The position numbers and the translations under genes are program-made. From positions 1 through 37,180 of the forward strand of contig CALMOM010000158.1 in the NCBI GenBank assembly GCA_937873305.1: 37,180 nt of DNA, in the 5' to 3' direction. The notes below the pieces were generated by a model. That model saw nothing but the letters and a program-made list of their open reading frames with translations, had not been told where the DNA came from and made no database searches. This document shows positions 1-7,697 of this stretch, piece after piece. The DNA is from an uncultured Terriglobus sp. (GTDB lineage Bacteria; Acidobacteriota; Terriglobia; Terriglobales; Acidobacteriaceae). The first letter of the stretch is position 1. Every line of letters starts with the position of its first letter.

Positions 1-1275
1 GTGCAGGCGAAGGCGATTCCGCCCGCCATGGAAGGCCGCGACATCCTGGCCACTGCTGCAACCGGCACTGGCAAAACGCTCTCGTTCCTGATCCCTATGA
101 TTGACTACATGGACAACACGCCCGCGCCGCCCCCTGGGCCGCCCGGCAAGCGCCAGGTGAAGCCCATCCGCTCACTCATCCTGCGGCCCACGCGAGAGCT
201 GCCCATGCAGGTGCTCTAGGCCTACGGCAAGATTGTGCCCAACGCCAAGGGCGACGCCGTGCTGGTATGCGGCGGCTTGTCGGAGGGTGCTCAGCTTGAA
301 GCGTTGCGCCGCGGACCCCGTCTTGTTGTAGCCACGCCTGGCCGGCTTGAGGACTACCTGAAGCGCGGCGAAATCAGCCTGCGCAACGTGGAAACCCTGG
401 TGCTGGACGAAGTGGACCGCATGCTGGACATGGGCTTCCTGCCCGCGATCCGCCGCATCGTGGGTGCCCTGCCGCGCGACCGCCAGACCATGTGCTACTC
501 CGCCACGCTGGACGCCAACATCACCGAGATTGTGCGTGATTACGTGCACCAGCCGGTGCGCATCGAAATCGGCACCACCAGCAAGCCCAATGAGCGCGTG
601 GAGTTACGTGCGTACACCGTGATGCAGGACCAGAAGCTTTCGCTGCTGGAAAAGCTGCTGGCGGAGGGTGAGGGTACGTACCTTGTCTTCTCGCGGACCA
701 AGCACGGTGCGGACCGCTTGGCTCGCAAGCTGGAAAAGCTGGGTCATGTGACCTCGGTGATCCACGGTGACCGCTCGCAGTCGCAGCGTACCGCGGCGCT
801 CAAAACGTTTGCCACGGGCAAGAGCCGCATCCTGGTGGCGACGGACGTGGCCGCGCGCGGAATCGACATCTCGCACATTGCGCACGTGGTGAACTACGAC
901 CTGCCGGGCGCGAGCGACGACTTCGTCCACCGCATTGGCCGCACGGGCCGCGCTGAGAAGACCGGCGTTGCCACCACGTTTGTCATGCCGCAGGAGCGCA
1001 ACGACGCCCGCAAGATGGAGCGCGACCTGAAGATCAAGTTCCAGTGGTTTGAGGCAGACAAGAACCTGAAGAAGGAGGAGCGCAACGCTCCGCTGGACAC
1101 GGGCGCTTCGAACGACTTGCTGCAGCTTGAGACACGCTCCTGGAAGACGGGCGGCGGTGACAGCGCGCAGCCAGCTGCGCCCACCGGACGACCGGCCGGT
1201 GCAGGTCAGCGTCGTCGCAGAAGTGGTGGCGGTGGCGGTGGTAGTCGCTCGGGCCGTTCGCGCGCCGGACGGTAG
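1..1275 (+). pseudogene. DEAD-box RNA helicase (RhlE-like), 5'-truncated by the window and interrupted by an in-frame TAG
   Basis: ATP-dependent RNA helicase of superfamily 2, expected to remodel RNA in the cytoplasm. The frame is already open at base 1, just inside the Q motif (VQAKAIP), so the true start lies outside the window. Visible motifs in order are ATGTGKT (I), PTRELP (Ia, normally PTRELA), TPGR (Ib), DEVD (II, normally DEAD), SAT (III), ATDVAARGID (V) and HRIGRTGR (VI), then a basic Gly/Arg/Ser-rich tail typical of RhlE-like proteins. A TAG at 217-219 stops the frame straight after motif Ia and the same frame resumes. A GTG at 235 could restart translation, but that product would lack the Q motif and the ATP-binding P-loop. 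Homologues usually have glutamate at the stop position (MQVLEAYGK), so one GAG-to-TAG change explains the break. It could be a decaying gene or a sequence error. The family assignment is firm, the functional status is not. Confidence 0.85.
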
Positions 1276-1296
1276 GTAACTTCAGGTATTACGAAA

Positions 1297-1326
1297 GGGG
1301 AGCCCGCGGGCTCCCCCTTTTATTTT
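1297..1326 (+). terminator. Rho-independent terminator after the helicase, possibly bidirectional
   Basis: A perfect 20-base palindrome at 1297-1316 (arms GGGGAGCCC and GGGCTCCCC around GC) is followed by CTTTTATTTT. It lies 22 bases after the helicase stop and just before the stop of the convergent gene at 1320. Three A residues at 1294-1296 give only a short T-run on the other strand, so termination of the minus-strand gene would be weaker. Confidence 0.85.
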
Positions 1327-1775
1327 GTGTAGCTGTAGGTGCCGCACAACGTGGTCGTGTTGCCGACGGCTTCCTTTGTAAGCGTTGGCATCTGCGAACC
1401 GGAGAAGTAGGCCGTCTGCAGCGTTTTGCCGCTGACAAACGTCAGGAACCACTGCGTATCTTCTGCCCCGCAGAGCGTGTTGTGATGCAAAAACGCCTTC
1501 TTCGCCGGAACGCTGAGCCGGTAGAGCTTGCCCACGCCCTGGCCGCCGGGCTGCAGGTCGAACACCGCCGCGCTCTCTTCCGGCGTCAGCGGCCGGATCT
1601 CGGCAATCGTGATCGGGCTGAAGTTGATCGTTAGCTTTTCATCGGACAGGCCAATGTCGCCGGTGACGCCGTGCGCCGTGGTGCTTAGGGCCTTCCAGTA
1701 GCCCCGGTCCTGCGCTCGGACGGCACCTGCTGTAAGTAGGAGCGCGAAGGAGGCAGCGATAGTGGTCGTCTTCAT
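1320..1775 (-). CDS. Small secreted protein of unknown function
   Basis: A 151-residue protein with a clear Sec signal peptide: basic MKTT start, a hydrophobic stretch, and probable cleavage after VRAQ near residue 22. The mature part is about 130 residues, predicted to be mostly beta-strand, with two cysteines in similar settings (TLCGAED and TLCGTYS) that could form a disulfide in the periplasm. I do not recognise a named domain. It starts 71 bases downstream of the PQQ dehydrogenase stop on the same strand, so the two may be co-transcribed, but nothing in the sequence ties it to that enzyme. Its 3' end abuts the terminator shared with the helicase. Confidence 0.7.
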   Translation of the reverse strand: MKTTTIAASFALLLTAGAVRAQDRGYWKALSTTAHGVTGDIGLSDEKLTINFSPITIAEIRPLTPEESAAVFDLQPGGQGVGKLYRLSVPAKKAFLHHNTLCGAEDTQWFLTFVSGKTLQTAYFSGSQMPTLTKEAVGNTTTLCGTYSYTK

Positions 1776-1846
1776 CGCTCCCAGTGTACTGGCGTGTTCT
1801 GCGACGAGTGCTGCAGCAACTCTTAAGTACGCCCAGGTGTAGGGCG

Positions 1847-3997
1847 TTACGGCAGGGCGAATGCTACGTACTTGGCACCCTGTGGTGCCTTTGCGTTATG
1901 GGCGTTGCTGATGGCGATGACGACGTACTGCTTGCCATCGACCATGTAGGTGGCGGGCGTTGCCCTGCCTGCAAAGTCCATGGTGTACTCCCACAGGAGC
2001 TTGCCCGTGTCCTTATCGAAGGCGCGAAGTTTGCGGTCGTAGTTGGTCGCGCCGATGAAGAGCAGGCCACCTGCTGTGACGACCGGGCCGCCATAGTTTT
2101 CGCTGCCGGTGTCTGCAATGCCCTTCGCGACAAGCTCGGGGTATTCGCCTAGCGGAATCTTCCAGCGGTACTGACCGGTGTTCAGGTCGATGGCGTTCAG
2201 TGTGCCCCACGGCGGTGCGACGGCAGGGTAGCCGTCCGGGTCGAGGAACTTGCGATAGCCGGTGAATCGGTACTTGGCGGTGTCAGCTTCGCCGGAGGCG
2301 AGTTCCTTCTTATCTGTGCTGCCTGGGGGTTCGCTGCCGGTGCGGACGTAGGTGAGCAGCGCGTGCAGGGTGTCGCCGGTGAGATTGGGAAAGCCGGGCA
2401 TCCGGCCCTTGCCGTTGTGCACGACCTCTGCCATTTGCGTCTCGGAGAGGTGCCCTGTTGAGTCGATCAGGGAGGGGAATACGCCAGCCTGTCCCTTGCG
2501 ATTGCCGCCGTGGCAGCCGGCGCAGTTGTTGCTGTAGGCGGTTGCGCCCACGCCCATGCCCTGCTTGACCTCTTCCAGGCCGCCGGTCCAGGCAACGTCG
2601 TTGCTGTTGATGTAGAGCGTGCCTGTGGCAGGGTCGACCGCGTCGCCGCCCCACTCCGCACCGCCGTCGAAGCCGGGCATGATGACCGTCTGCTTGCCGA
2701 CGCTCAGCGGGATGAACTGGCCGCCGCTGGTGAAGGTGGAGAACTGCTCCTGCGCCCAGCGGTGCGCCTCTGGTGTGCGTGTGGTCAGCATGTCTGCCGT
2801 TAGCCGCTGGCGCGCGTAGGGCGCGGGCGTGCTGGTGGTGGGCTGCGTTGGGCTGGTCCACTCGCCGGGTACGGTGCTGGCGGGAAAAGGCTTCTCGTCG
2901 ATGGGAAAGATGGGCTGACCGGTGACGCGGTCGAAGACGAAAACCTGCCCGTGCTTGGTGGTTTGTGCCACGGCGTCGATGCGTTTGCCGTTGCGCTGGA
3001 TGGTGAGCAGCACGGGCGGCGCGGGAAAGTCACGGTCCCAGATGTCGTGGTGTACGGCTTGGAAATGCCATAGGAGCTTGCCAGTGCTTGCATCCAGCGC
3101 CAGCAGGCAGTTGGCGTACAGGTCGTTGCCTGCACGGTCCGCACCGTAGAAGTCGGTGACGGCGGAGCCGGTGGGCACGTAGAGGATGCCGCGCTGCTCG
3201 TCCAGCACGCTGCCCGCCCAGTTGTTGGCACCGCCGGTGTACTTCCACGCGCCCGCGGGCCAGGTTTCGTAGCCGGGCTCGCCCGGGTGCGGAACGGTGT
3301 GGAAGGTCCAGCGCAGCTTGCCGGTGTGCACGTCGTAGGCGCGCACGTCGCCGTGGACGGCAGGCTCCGCCTCGGCGGTGCGCAGACCCATGACGAGGAG
3401 GTCCTTATAGACGGTGCCGGGCGTGGTGAGCGCGACGATGCCGGAGGGCGACTCCGCACCGAGGTCGTTGCGCAGGTCGATGCTGCCGTGGTTGCCGAAG
3501 CTCTCAATGGGCTTGCCGGTGACCGGGTTCAGCGCCCAGACGGCGTACAGCGTGTTGGCGAAGAGTATCCGGTGCGTGCCGTCGGTCCAGTAAGCAAAGC
3601 CGCGGTCGGGCTGGCCGGAGTGGATGCCGCTGTCGAAACGCCACAGCTGCTTACCGGTGGCTGCGTCGAGCGCAACCACTGTCTGGCTGGGTGTGTAGGC
3701 GAACAGCGTACGGCCGACCATCAACGGATGCGTTTCCAGGCCGCCCATCTCGCCGGTGTCCCACGTCCACGCGGGGCGCAGTTGCGCGACGTTGGTGCGG
3801 TTGATCTGCGTCAGGGCCGAGTAGCGCTGGCCTGCCTTGCTGCCGCCATACACCGGCCAGTCCACATTGCGCGCGCCACCCTGCGCGGACAGGCCGCGAT
3901 GCAGTGACCCGCCCACGATCAGCGCCGCAGCGCCCAACGACAGCATGGCGACGCCAAGGCGAACGCTAAGCAAACGGGTGAAGAGACGGCGGCGCAT
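1847..3997 (-). CDS. PQQ-dependent dehydrogenase (glucose dehydrogenase-like) with an inserted cytochrome c domain
   Basis: A 716-residue membrane-anchored or periplasmic quinoprotein that should oxidise an alcohol or sugar with pyrroloquinoline quinone and pass electrons to its own heme. A single hydrophobic segment at residues about 14-32 follows a basic N-terminus and is an anchor or uncleaved signal. Propeller repeats of the type 'ALDAATGKQLW' recur at about 110, 300, 600 and 660. The C-terminal part (GGPVVTAGG, FIGAT, RAFDKDTGK, QYVVIA) resembles membrane glucose dehydrogenase. A c-type heme site CAGCH sits at 492-496, with Met533 (GRMPGF) as probable axial ligand. This heme domain lies before the last propeller blades, not at the C-terminus as in type II quinohemoprotein alcohol dehydrogenases. 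The five-helix membrane domain of E. coli Gcd is absent. The substrate cannot be read from sequence, and no PQQ synthesis genes are in the window. Confidence 0.9.
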   Translation of the reverse strand: MRRRLFTRLLSVRLGVAMLSLGAAALIVGGSLHRGLSAQGGARNVDWPVYGGSKAGQRYSALTQINRTNVAQLRPAWTWDTGEMGGLETHPLMVGRTLFAYTPSQTVVALDAATGKQLWRFDSGIHSGQPDRGFAYWTDGTHRILFANTLYAVWALNPVTGKPIESFGNHGSIDLRNDLGAESPSGIVALTTPGTVYKDLLVMGLRTAEAEPAVHGDVRAYDVHTGKLRWTFHTVPHPGEPGYETWPAGAWKYTGGANNWAGSVLDEQRGILYVPTGSAVTDFYGADRAGNDLYANCLLALDASTGKLLWHFQAVHHDIWDRDFPAPPVLLTIQRNGKRIDAVAQTTKHGQVFVFDRVTGQPIFPIDEKPFPASTVPGEWTSPTQPTTSTPAPYARQRLTADMLTTRTPEAHRWAQEQFSTFTSGGQFIPLSVGKQTVIMPGFDGGAEWGGDAVDPATGTLYINSNDVAWTGGLEEVKQGMGVGATAYSNNCAGCHGGNRKGQAGVFPSLIDSTGHLSETQMAEVVHNGKGRMPGFPNLTGDTLHALLTYVRTGSEPPGSTDKKELASGEADTAKYRFTGYRKFLDPDGYPAVAPPWGTLNAIDLNTGQYRWKIPLGEYPELVAKGIADTGSENYGGPVVTAGGLLFIGATNYDRKLRAFDKDTGKLLWEYTMDFAGRATPATYMVDGKQYVVIAISNAHNAKAPQGAKYVAFALP

Positions 3998-4033
3998 GCC
4001 GTATGATTCTACCCGCGGGGGCTATGTGCTGGC

Positions 4034-5116
4034 CTACGCTACCTGCAGTTCCGGGCCCCAGCCCATGTCGATGGCGAACGGATTCCAGAGGTGTACGGGC
4101 AGCGCGCCGCCGCTGGCCTGGTCGTGGCCGCCACCGAAGGTGCCGTCAGCTCCGGCGGGTGTGTGGGCGCGGATGAACTTAAGCAGGTTTACCTCCTTGG
4201 GCGCGCGACCGGCGAAATGAACAAAGCCCGGCCGAAAACCCACGTTGACGCCGAAGATGACGGCCTTTGGAAAACGCGGCCGCCAGATTTGCGCGACCAG
4301 CGGGTGCACCTGGCAAGGCGTGTCCATGCGCACGGCGATCATGTCCGCGCCAAGTTCGTCGCGCCACTTGGTGGAAAAGCGTGGGGGTGCCTTGCGTGCG
4401 ACGGCCAGCGCCTCACTGACCTCCGCTTTGGCCGTGCGCAGCGCGTCCAGCTCGGGCGACGGCGTGTTGAGTGCGAGCTTGGGCGTCAGGGCTGTAAGCA
4501 GCAGCCTTAAGGCGGGCAATGCGTCGCCGTTCGCGGTACGCCGCGGTGCGTTGAGCAGCGCGGTCAGGTCTTTCAGCGCGGTGCCGCTGAAGCGTTTTTT
4601 CGATTCGGCAAGGTCAGGAAACGGTGCCTTGTCGCCGAGGTCTGAAAGCAGCGAGATGCCCGCCAGCCATTGCAGCTCGTCCGCTAGCGCGGGTGCAACG
4701 GCCTGCGCGCACCACAGCGCCAGCAGGCCGGTGGTGGCGGTCGGTTCGGTACCGTAGGCAGTCAGTAGCACGGCTCCGGGCGGTGTGCCGAACGGCGCAT
4801 GGTGGTCCACCAGCAGCGTGGGCACGCCGGGCAGAATGGTGTCAGGCCGCGCGCCCAAGTCGGCGATGATGAGCGCCTCTGGCGCGCGCTGTCGCAGTCG
4901 CTCATGCACCCCTGGCATCCAGGCGTTCTCAAACTTGCCGCGGGTCTCCACGGTCACGCTGCCATACCCAGCCGTCTTCAGGGCGCGGTACAGCAGCGCA
5001 CCTGCAGGCAGACCGTCGGCATCCGCATCCGTCAGGATGTGGATGTCGGTTGCGGTGCCCTTCGGCAACGTGGAGAGGAACTCGGTGAACATGGCCTGGG
5101 CAAGTTGCTGATCCAT
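4034..5116 (-). CDS. DHH-family phosphoesterase
   Basis: A 360-residue member of the DHH/DHHA1 phosphoesterases, the metal-dependent family that includes RecJ nucleases and NrnA-type oligonucleotide or cyclic-dinucleotide phosphodiesterases. Metal-binding motifs are TDADADGL (residues 29-36), ADLG (85-88) and DHHAP (104-108). The C-terminal DHHA1 glycine-rich motif GGGHDQASGG is near residue 330. The open frame extends to 5311, but the extra residues are low-complexity and overlap the divergent gene's upstream region. I therefore place the start at ATG 5116 (MDQQLAQ), although the ribosome-binding site there is weak. It is shorter than RecJ and lacks its extra OB domain. The substrate is unknown. 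It ends 36 bases before the PQQ dehydrogenase start on the same strand, so read-through transcription is possible without implying a shared function. Confidence 0.85.
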   Translation of the reverse strand: MDQQLAQAMFTEFLSTLPKGTATDIHILTDADADGLPAGALLYRALKTAGYGSVTVETRGKFENAWMPGVHERLRQRAPEALIIADLGARPDTILPGVPTLLVDHHAPFGTPPGAVLLTAYGTEPTATTGLLALWCAQAVAPALADELQWLAGISLLSDLGDKAPFPDLAESKKRFSGTALKDLTALLNAPRRTANGDALPALRLLLTALTPKLALNTPSPELDALRTAKAEVSEALAVARKAPPRFSTKWRDELGADMIAVRMDTPCQVHPLVAQIWRPRFPKAVIFGVNVGFRPGFVHFAGRAPKEVNLLKFIRAHTPAGADGTFGGGHDQASGGALPVHLWNPFAIDMGWGPELQVA

Positions 5117-5259
5117 AGCCAGTTGGATGCGCTTGTGATTGCGGCTTGACGCAACCTGTCGATCCTGCGCAGGAGCGGGCAGTTTCGACCGTTGTGCAGG
5201 GAGGCTATTCTCAAGGACTGTGGGCTGATATAAAGGGGCGGCTGTGCAGAGGTGTGCCG

Positions 5260-5637
5260 ATGGCGCGTGTGACGGGTGTGGGTGGTGTCTTTTTGCGGGC
5301 GAACGATCCAAAGGCGCTCAAGGCCTGGTACGTGGAGCACCTCGGCTTCCATCCCGGTGAGCATGGCGTGATCGCGTTCCAGTGGAAGGACGAGGCTGCC
5401 TCTGGCCTGACTACATGGAGCACTTTTCCGCAGAACACGGACTACTTTGGCGGCGACAACACGCAGGCGGTCATGGTGAACTACCGCGTGGACGACCTGG
5501 ATGCGCTGCTGCAGAAGCTTACCGAGGCGGACGCAAACCTAAAGCCGAAGCGCGAAGACTACTCCTATGGCAAGTTTGCCTGGATCACGGATCCCGAAGG
5601 CAATCGCCTGGAGTTGTGGCAGCCGCTGGCACACTAG
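5260..5637 (+). CDS. VOC family protein (glyoxalase/bleomycin resistance/dioxygenase fold)
   Basis: A 125-residue single-module VOC protein. It opens with the typical first strand and helix (GVFLRANDPKALKAWYVEHLGF) and ends with the family's DPEGNRLELWQP signature, whose Glu is usually a metal ligand. Two such halves must pair to form one metal site, so it probably dimerises. The start is ATG 5260, preceded by an AGAGG ribosome-binding site at about 5248-5252. An upstream in-frame ATG at 5146 would add 38 non-conserved residues and is less likely. A TATAAA sequence at 5229-5234 might be a -10 element, but no good -35 is visible. The enzymatic reaction cannot be assigned; these proteins range from glyoxalases to resistance proteins. 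Confidence 0.85.
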   Translation: MARVTGVGGVFLRANDPKALKAWYVEHLGFHPGEHGVIAFQWKDEAASGLTTWSTFPQNTDYFGGDNTQAVMVNYRVDDLDALLQKLTEADANLKPKREDYSYGKFAWITDPEGNRLELWQPLAH

Positions 5638-5676
5638 TCGAGCCAGTCGCATCACATTCGCGGTATACAGAAGGCT

Positions 5677-6153
5677 ATGGTGACCAAGCTGGTTCTCTCG
5701 CTGTTGATGGCAGGTGTTGCCGCTGCCCAGGCGCCGCCCCCATCCCAAACACTGGATGCTGCGTTCCTCAATACCAAGGCTGCGGAACTGCTGTTGCAGG
5801 CCCGTTCTGCCCCGGCCGGCATTGCGTATGAAGTCCTGCTCAAGCGGCCGGAGAGCAACATTCAGACGGCCGTGCGTGTGAAGAGCGGCCAGGGGGAATG
5901 GCACCGGGACGATGCCGATATCCTGATCGGCGTGGAGGGCGCGGCGCAGATCGTTACTGGTGGCGAAGTCGTCAATGGCAAGGAGACTGCGCCGGGCGAG
6001 ATTCGCGGCGACGGCGTTCGCGGCGGCACCACGCAGCCGTTTCGCGCGGGCGACTTTGTTCGCATTGAGCCAAAAGTGGCGCACCAGGTGCTGCTGGCAC
6101 CCGGAACGACGTTCCGTTACATGGCGGTCAAGGTACGCGTCGCGCAGCAGTAG
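5677..6153 (+). CDS. Exported cupin-domain protein
   Basis: A 158-residue protein with a Sec signal peptide (MVTKLVLSLLMAGVAAAQA, cleavage near residue 19). The rest is a single cupin barrel. Motif 1 is visible as GEWHRDDADILIGVEG (His76, Asp80) and motif 2 as GDFVRIEPKVAHQV (His136). The motif 1 metal ligands are incomplete compared with the classical two-His plus Glu pattern, so metal binding is uncertain. The frame begins 39 bases after the VOC gene and 39 bases before tdk, all in the same direction, which suggests a small operon. The likely site is the periplasm. The specific function is unknown. Confidence 0.75.
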   Translation: MVTKLVLSLLMAGVAAAQAPPPSQTLDAAFLNTKAAELLLQARSAPAGIAYEVLLKRPESNIQTAVRVKSGQGEWHRDDADILIGVEGAAQIVTGGEVVNGKETAPGEIRGDGVRGGTTQPFRAGDFVRIEPKVAHQVLLAPGTTFRYMAVKVRVAQQ

Positions 6154-6192
6154 GCATTTTTCCACGAGCGCCGCTGCCGGTACCATGCTGGG

Positions 6193-6831
6193 ATGGCTTT
6201 GTTAACGGGCACCGAACGTCCCACGCCCGGCGTGCTGGAAGTGATTACCGGCCCCATGTTCTCTGGCAAGAGCGAAGAGCTGATCCGACGGCTGAAGCGG
6301 GCGCGCATCGCACGGCAGCGCGTGGGCTGCTTCAAGCCCGACATCGACCTGCGCTATCACCGGACCGCGATTGCTTCGCACTCGGAGCAGACGCACGAGG
6401 CGGCCGTGGTGACACCGGATGCAGAACGGCTGCGCGAACTGCTGTTTGCGGACGGCCTGGTGGATGCGATTGAGGTCGTGGGCCTGGATGAAGTGCAGTT
6501 TTTCGACGAGGCCATTGTGCCCTTGAGCCTGGAACTAGTCGGCCTTGGGAAGCGCGTGATTCTGGCGGGGCTGGACACCACCTTTGCCAACGAGCCGTTC
6601 GGCCCGGTGCCCGCGCTGATGGCGCTGGCCGACCGCGTGACCAAGCTGAACGCGGTTTGCATGGTGTGCGGTCAGCCCGCCATCCACACGCAGCGGCTGG
6701 GGCAGTCGCGGGAACTGGTGGTGGTGGGTGCGGCAGGGCTGTATGAGGCGCGCTGCCGGGCGCACTTCCAGCCGTACGTGGAGGAACCCGCCGAACAGAT
6801 GGAGCTGCCAAAGGTGCTGGCGCACGCCTGA
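6193..6831 (+). CDS. tdk: Thymidine kinase (type II)
   Basis: Phosphorylates thymidine to dTMP with ATP in the cytoplasmic nucleotide salvage pathway. The 212-residue protein has the family P-loop GPMFSGKS at residues 20-27 and the Walker B/catalytic segment DEVQFF at 99-104, where Glu100 is the expected base. The zinc lasso ligands are Cys156 and Cys159 (CMVC) with Cys188 and His191 (CRAH). The lid segment near 171-184 (SRELVVVGAAGLYEAR) replaces the usual acidic 'GgneeY' with 'GAAGLY', a mild deviation. Length matches bacterial type II kinases. It is the last gene of a short plus-strand run and faces ribE across the palindromic repeat at 6855-6984. Confidence 0.95.
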   Translation: MALLTGTERPTPGVLEVITGPMFSGKSEELIRRLKRARIARQRVGCFKPDIDLRYHRTAIASHSEQTHEAAVVTPDAERLRELLFADGLVDAIEVVGLDEVQFFDEAIVPLSLELVGLGKRVILAGLDTTFANEPFGPVPALMALADRVTKLNAVCMVCGQPAIHTQRLGQSRELVVVGAAGLYEARCRAHFQPYVEEPAEQMELPKVLAHA

Positions 6832-6854
6832 GTTAATCACGCTGCAATATGGGA

Positions 6855-6984
6855 GTCATCCTGAACGCAGCGAAGGATCCCTGCGACCGTTCGCAGGCCT
6901 CTGCAGCTTCCGTCCTTCTAGCGCGAAAGTTCTAGGCTGCAGCGGCAAGACTATGTTCTGTCGGGATCCTTCGCTCAGGATGAC
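6855..6984. repeat. Palindromic intergenic repeat (REP/MITE-like), copy 1
   Basis: A 130-base element bounded by perfect inverted ends GTCATCCTGA and TCAGGATGAC. The left arm (6855-6881) and right arm (6963-6984) also match over GCGAAGGATCCC, with 5 extra bases in the left arm. A second copy lies at 10983-11118. It fills the gap between the convergent genes tdk and ribE, where a long hairpin could also end transcription. No gene is visible inside it. Confidence 0.85.
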
Positions 6985-7006
6985 ACCGGTAATGCGAGGG
7001 CGGAGG

Positions 7007-7684
7007 TCAGTAGCCCAAAGCCATCAACGAGGCTTCCGTAATGGTTTCCGGCCTGACCTGTGCAGCCGCTGCGGCGCGCTGCTCGGCATACTTGGCGAGC
7101 ACGTCCACTTCAAGATTCAGCGGGTCACCCGGCTGCAGCGTGTGCAGGTTGGTGGCAGCGTAGGTGTGCGGGATGATGCCGATGCTGACGTCCGCCGTGC
7201 CGCTGGCACCCGCCTCGACAGCAGCCACGGTGAGCGAGACGCCGTTGACGCTGAGCGAGCCTTTTTCAACGATGTACCGTGCCAATGCCGCGGGTGCGGA
7301 AAGGCGAAGCTCCCAGTCCGTCTCCTCTGTCGTTCCGGCTGTAACTGCTGTTAACGCTGTCAGGCGACCCACGCCGTCCACGTGGCCCTGCACCACGTGG
7401 CCACCCAGCGGCGTTCCCGCGGGTGTGGGTAGCTCTAGATTGACGCTGCTGCCCGGTGAGAGCGCCTGCAGCGAGGTGCGGCGTAGCGTCTCCTCCAACA
7501 AATCTGCCTCAAACCCGGTCGGCGTAATCGCCAATGCTGTCAGGCATACGCCCGACACGGCGATGCTGTCGCCGGTATGCAGATATTGGGCCAGCGTGGG
7601 CGTTGCCACGCGCAAGCGGGCCGCGCCGGGGCGCTTTTCGTAGCTGGTGATGGTGCCGGTCTCGGCGATCAGGCCTGTGAACAT
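7007..7684 (-). CDS. ribE: Riboflavin synthase, alpha subunit type
   Basis: Converts two 6,7-dimethyl-8-ribityllumazine molecules to riboflavin plus a pyrimidine product that is recycled. The 225-residue protein shows two tandem lumazine-binding domains. The first has MFTGLIAETG at the N-terminus, GDSIAVSGVCLTA near 37 and GGHVVQGHVDGVG near 94. The second has KGSLSVNGVSLTVAAV near 140, IPHTYAATNL near 170 and VDVLAKYAEQ near 193. Length is slightly above the usual 200-215. GGAG precedes the ATG by about 10 bases. It starts 13 bases after the ribD stop, so the two form an operon. The lumazine synthase and RibBA genes are not in the window. Confidence 0.96.
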   Translation of the reverse strand: MFTGLIAETGTITSYEKRPGAARLRVATPTLAQYLHTGDSIAVSGVCLTALAITPTGFEADLLEETLRRTSLQALSPGSSVNLELPTPAGTPLGGHVVQGHVDGVGRLTALTAVTAGTTEETDWELRLSAPAALARYIVEKGSLSVNGVSLTVAAVEAGASGTADVSIGIIPHTYAATNLHTLQPGDPLNLEVDVLAKYAEQRAAAAAQVRPETITEASLMALGY

Positions 7685-7697
7685 GGGTCGATTGCTC

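Noticed and set aside
3287-3907. Plus-strand open frame opposite the PQQ dehydrogenase
   Set aside because: It is a shadow of a well-supported gene, low in recognisable motifs and without a ribosome-binding site.
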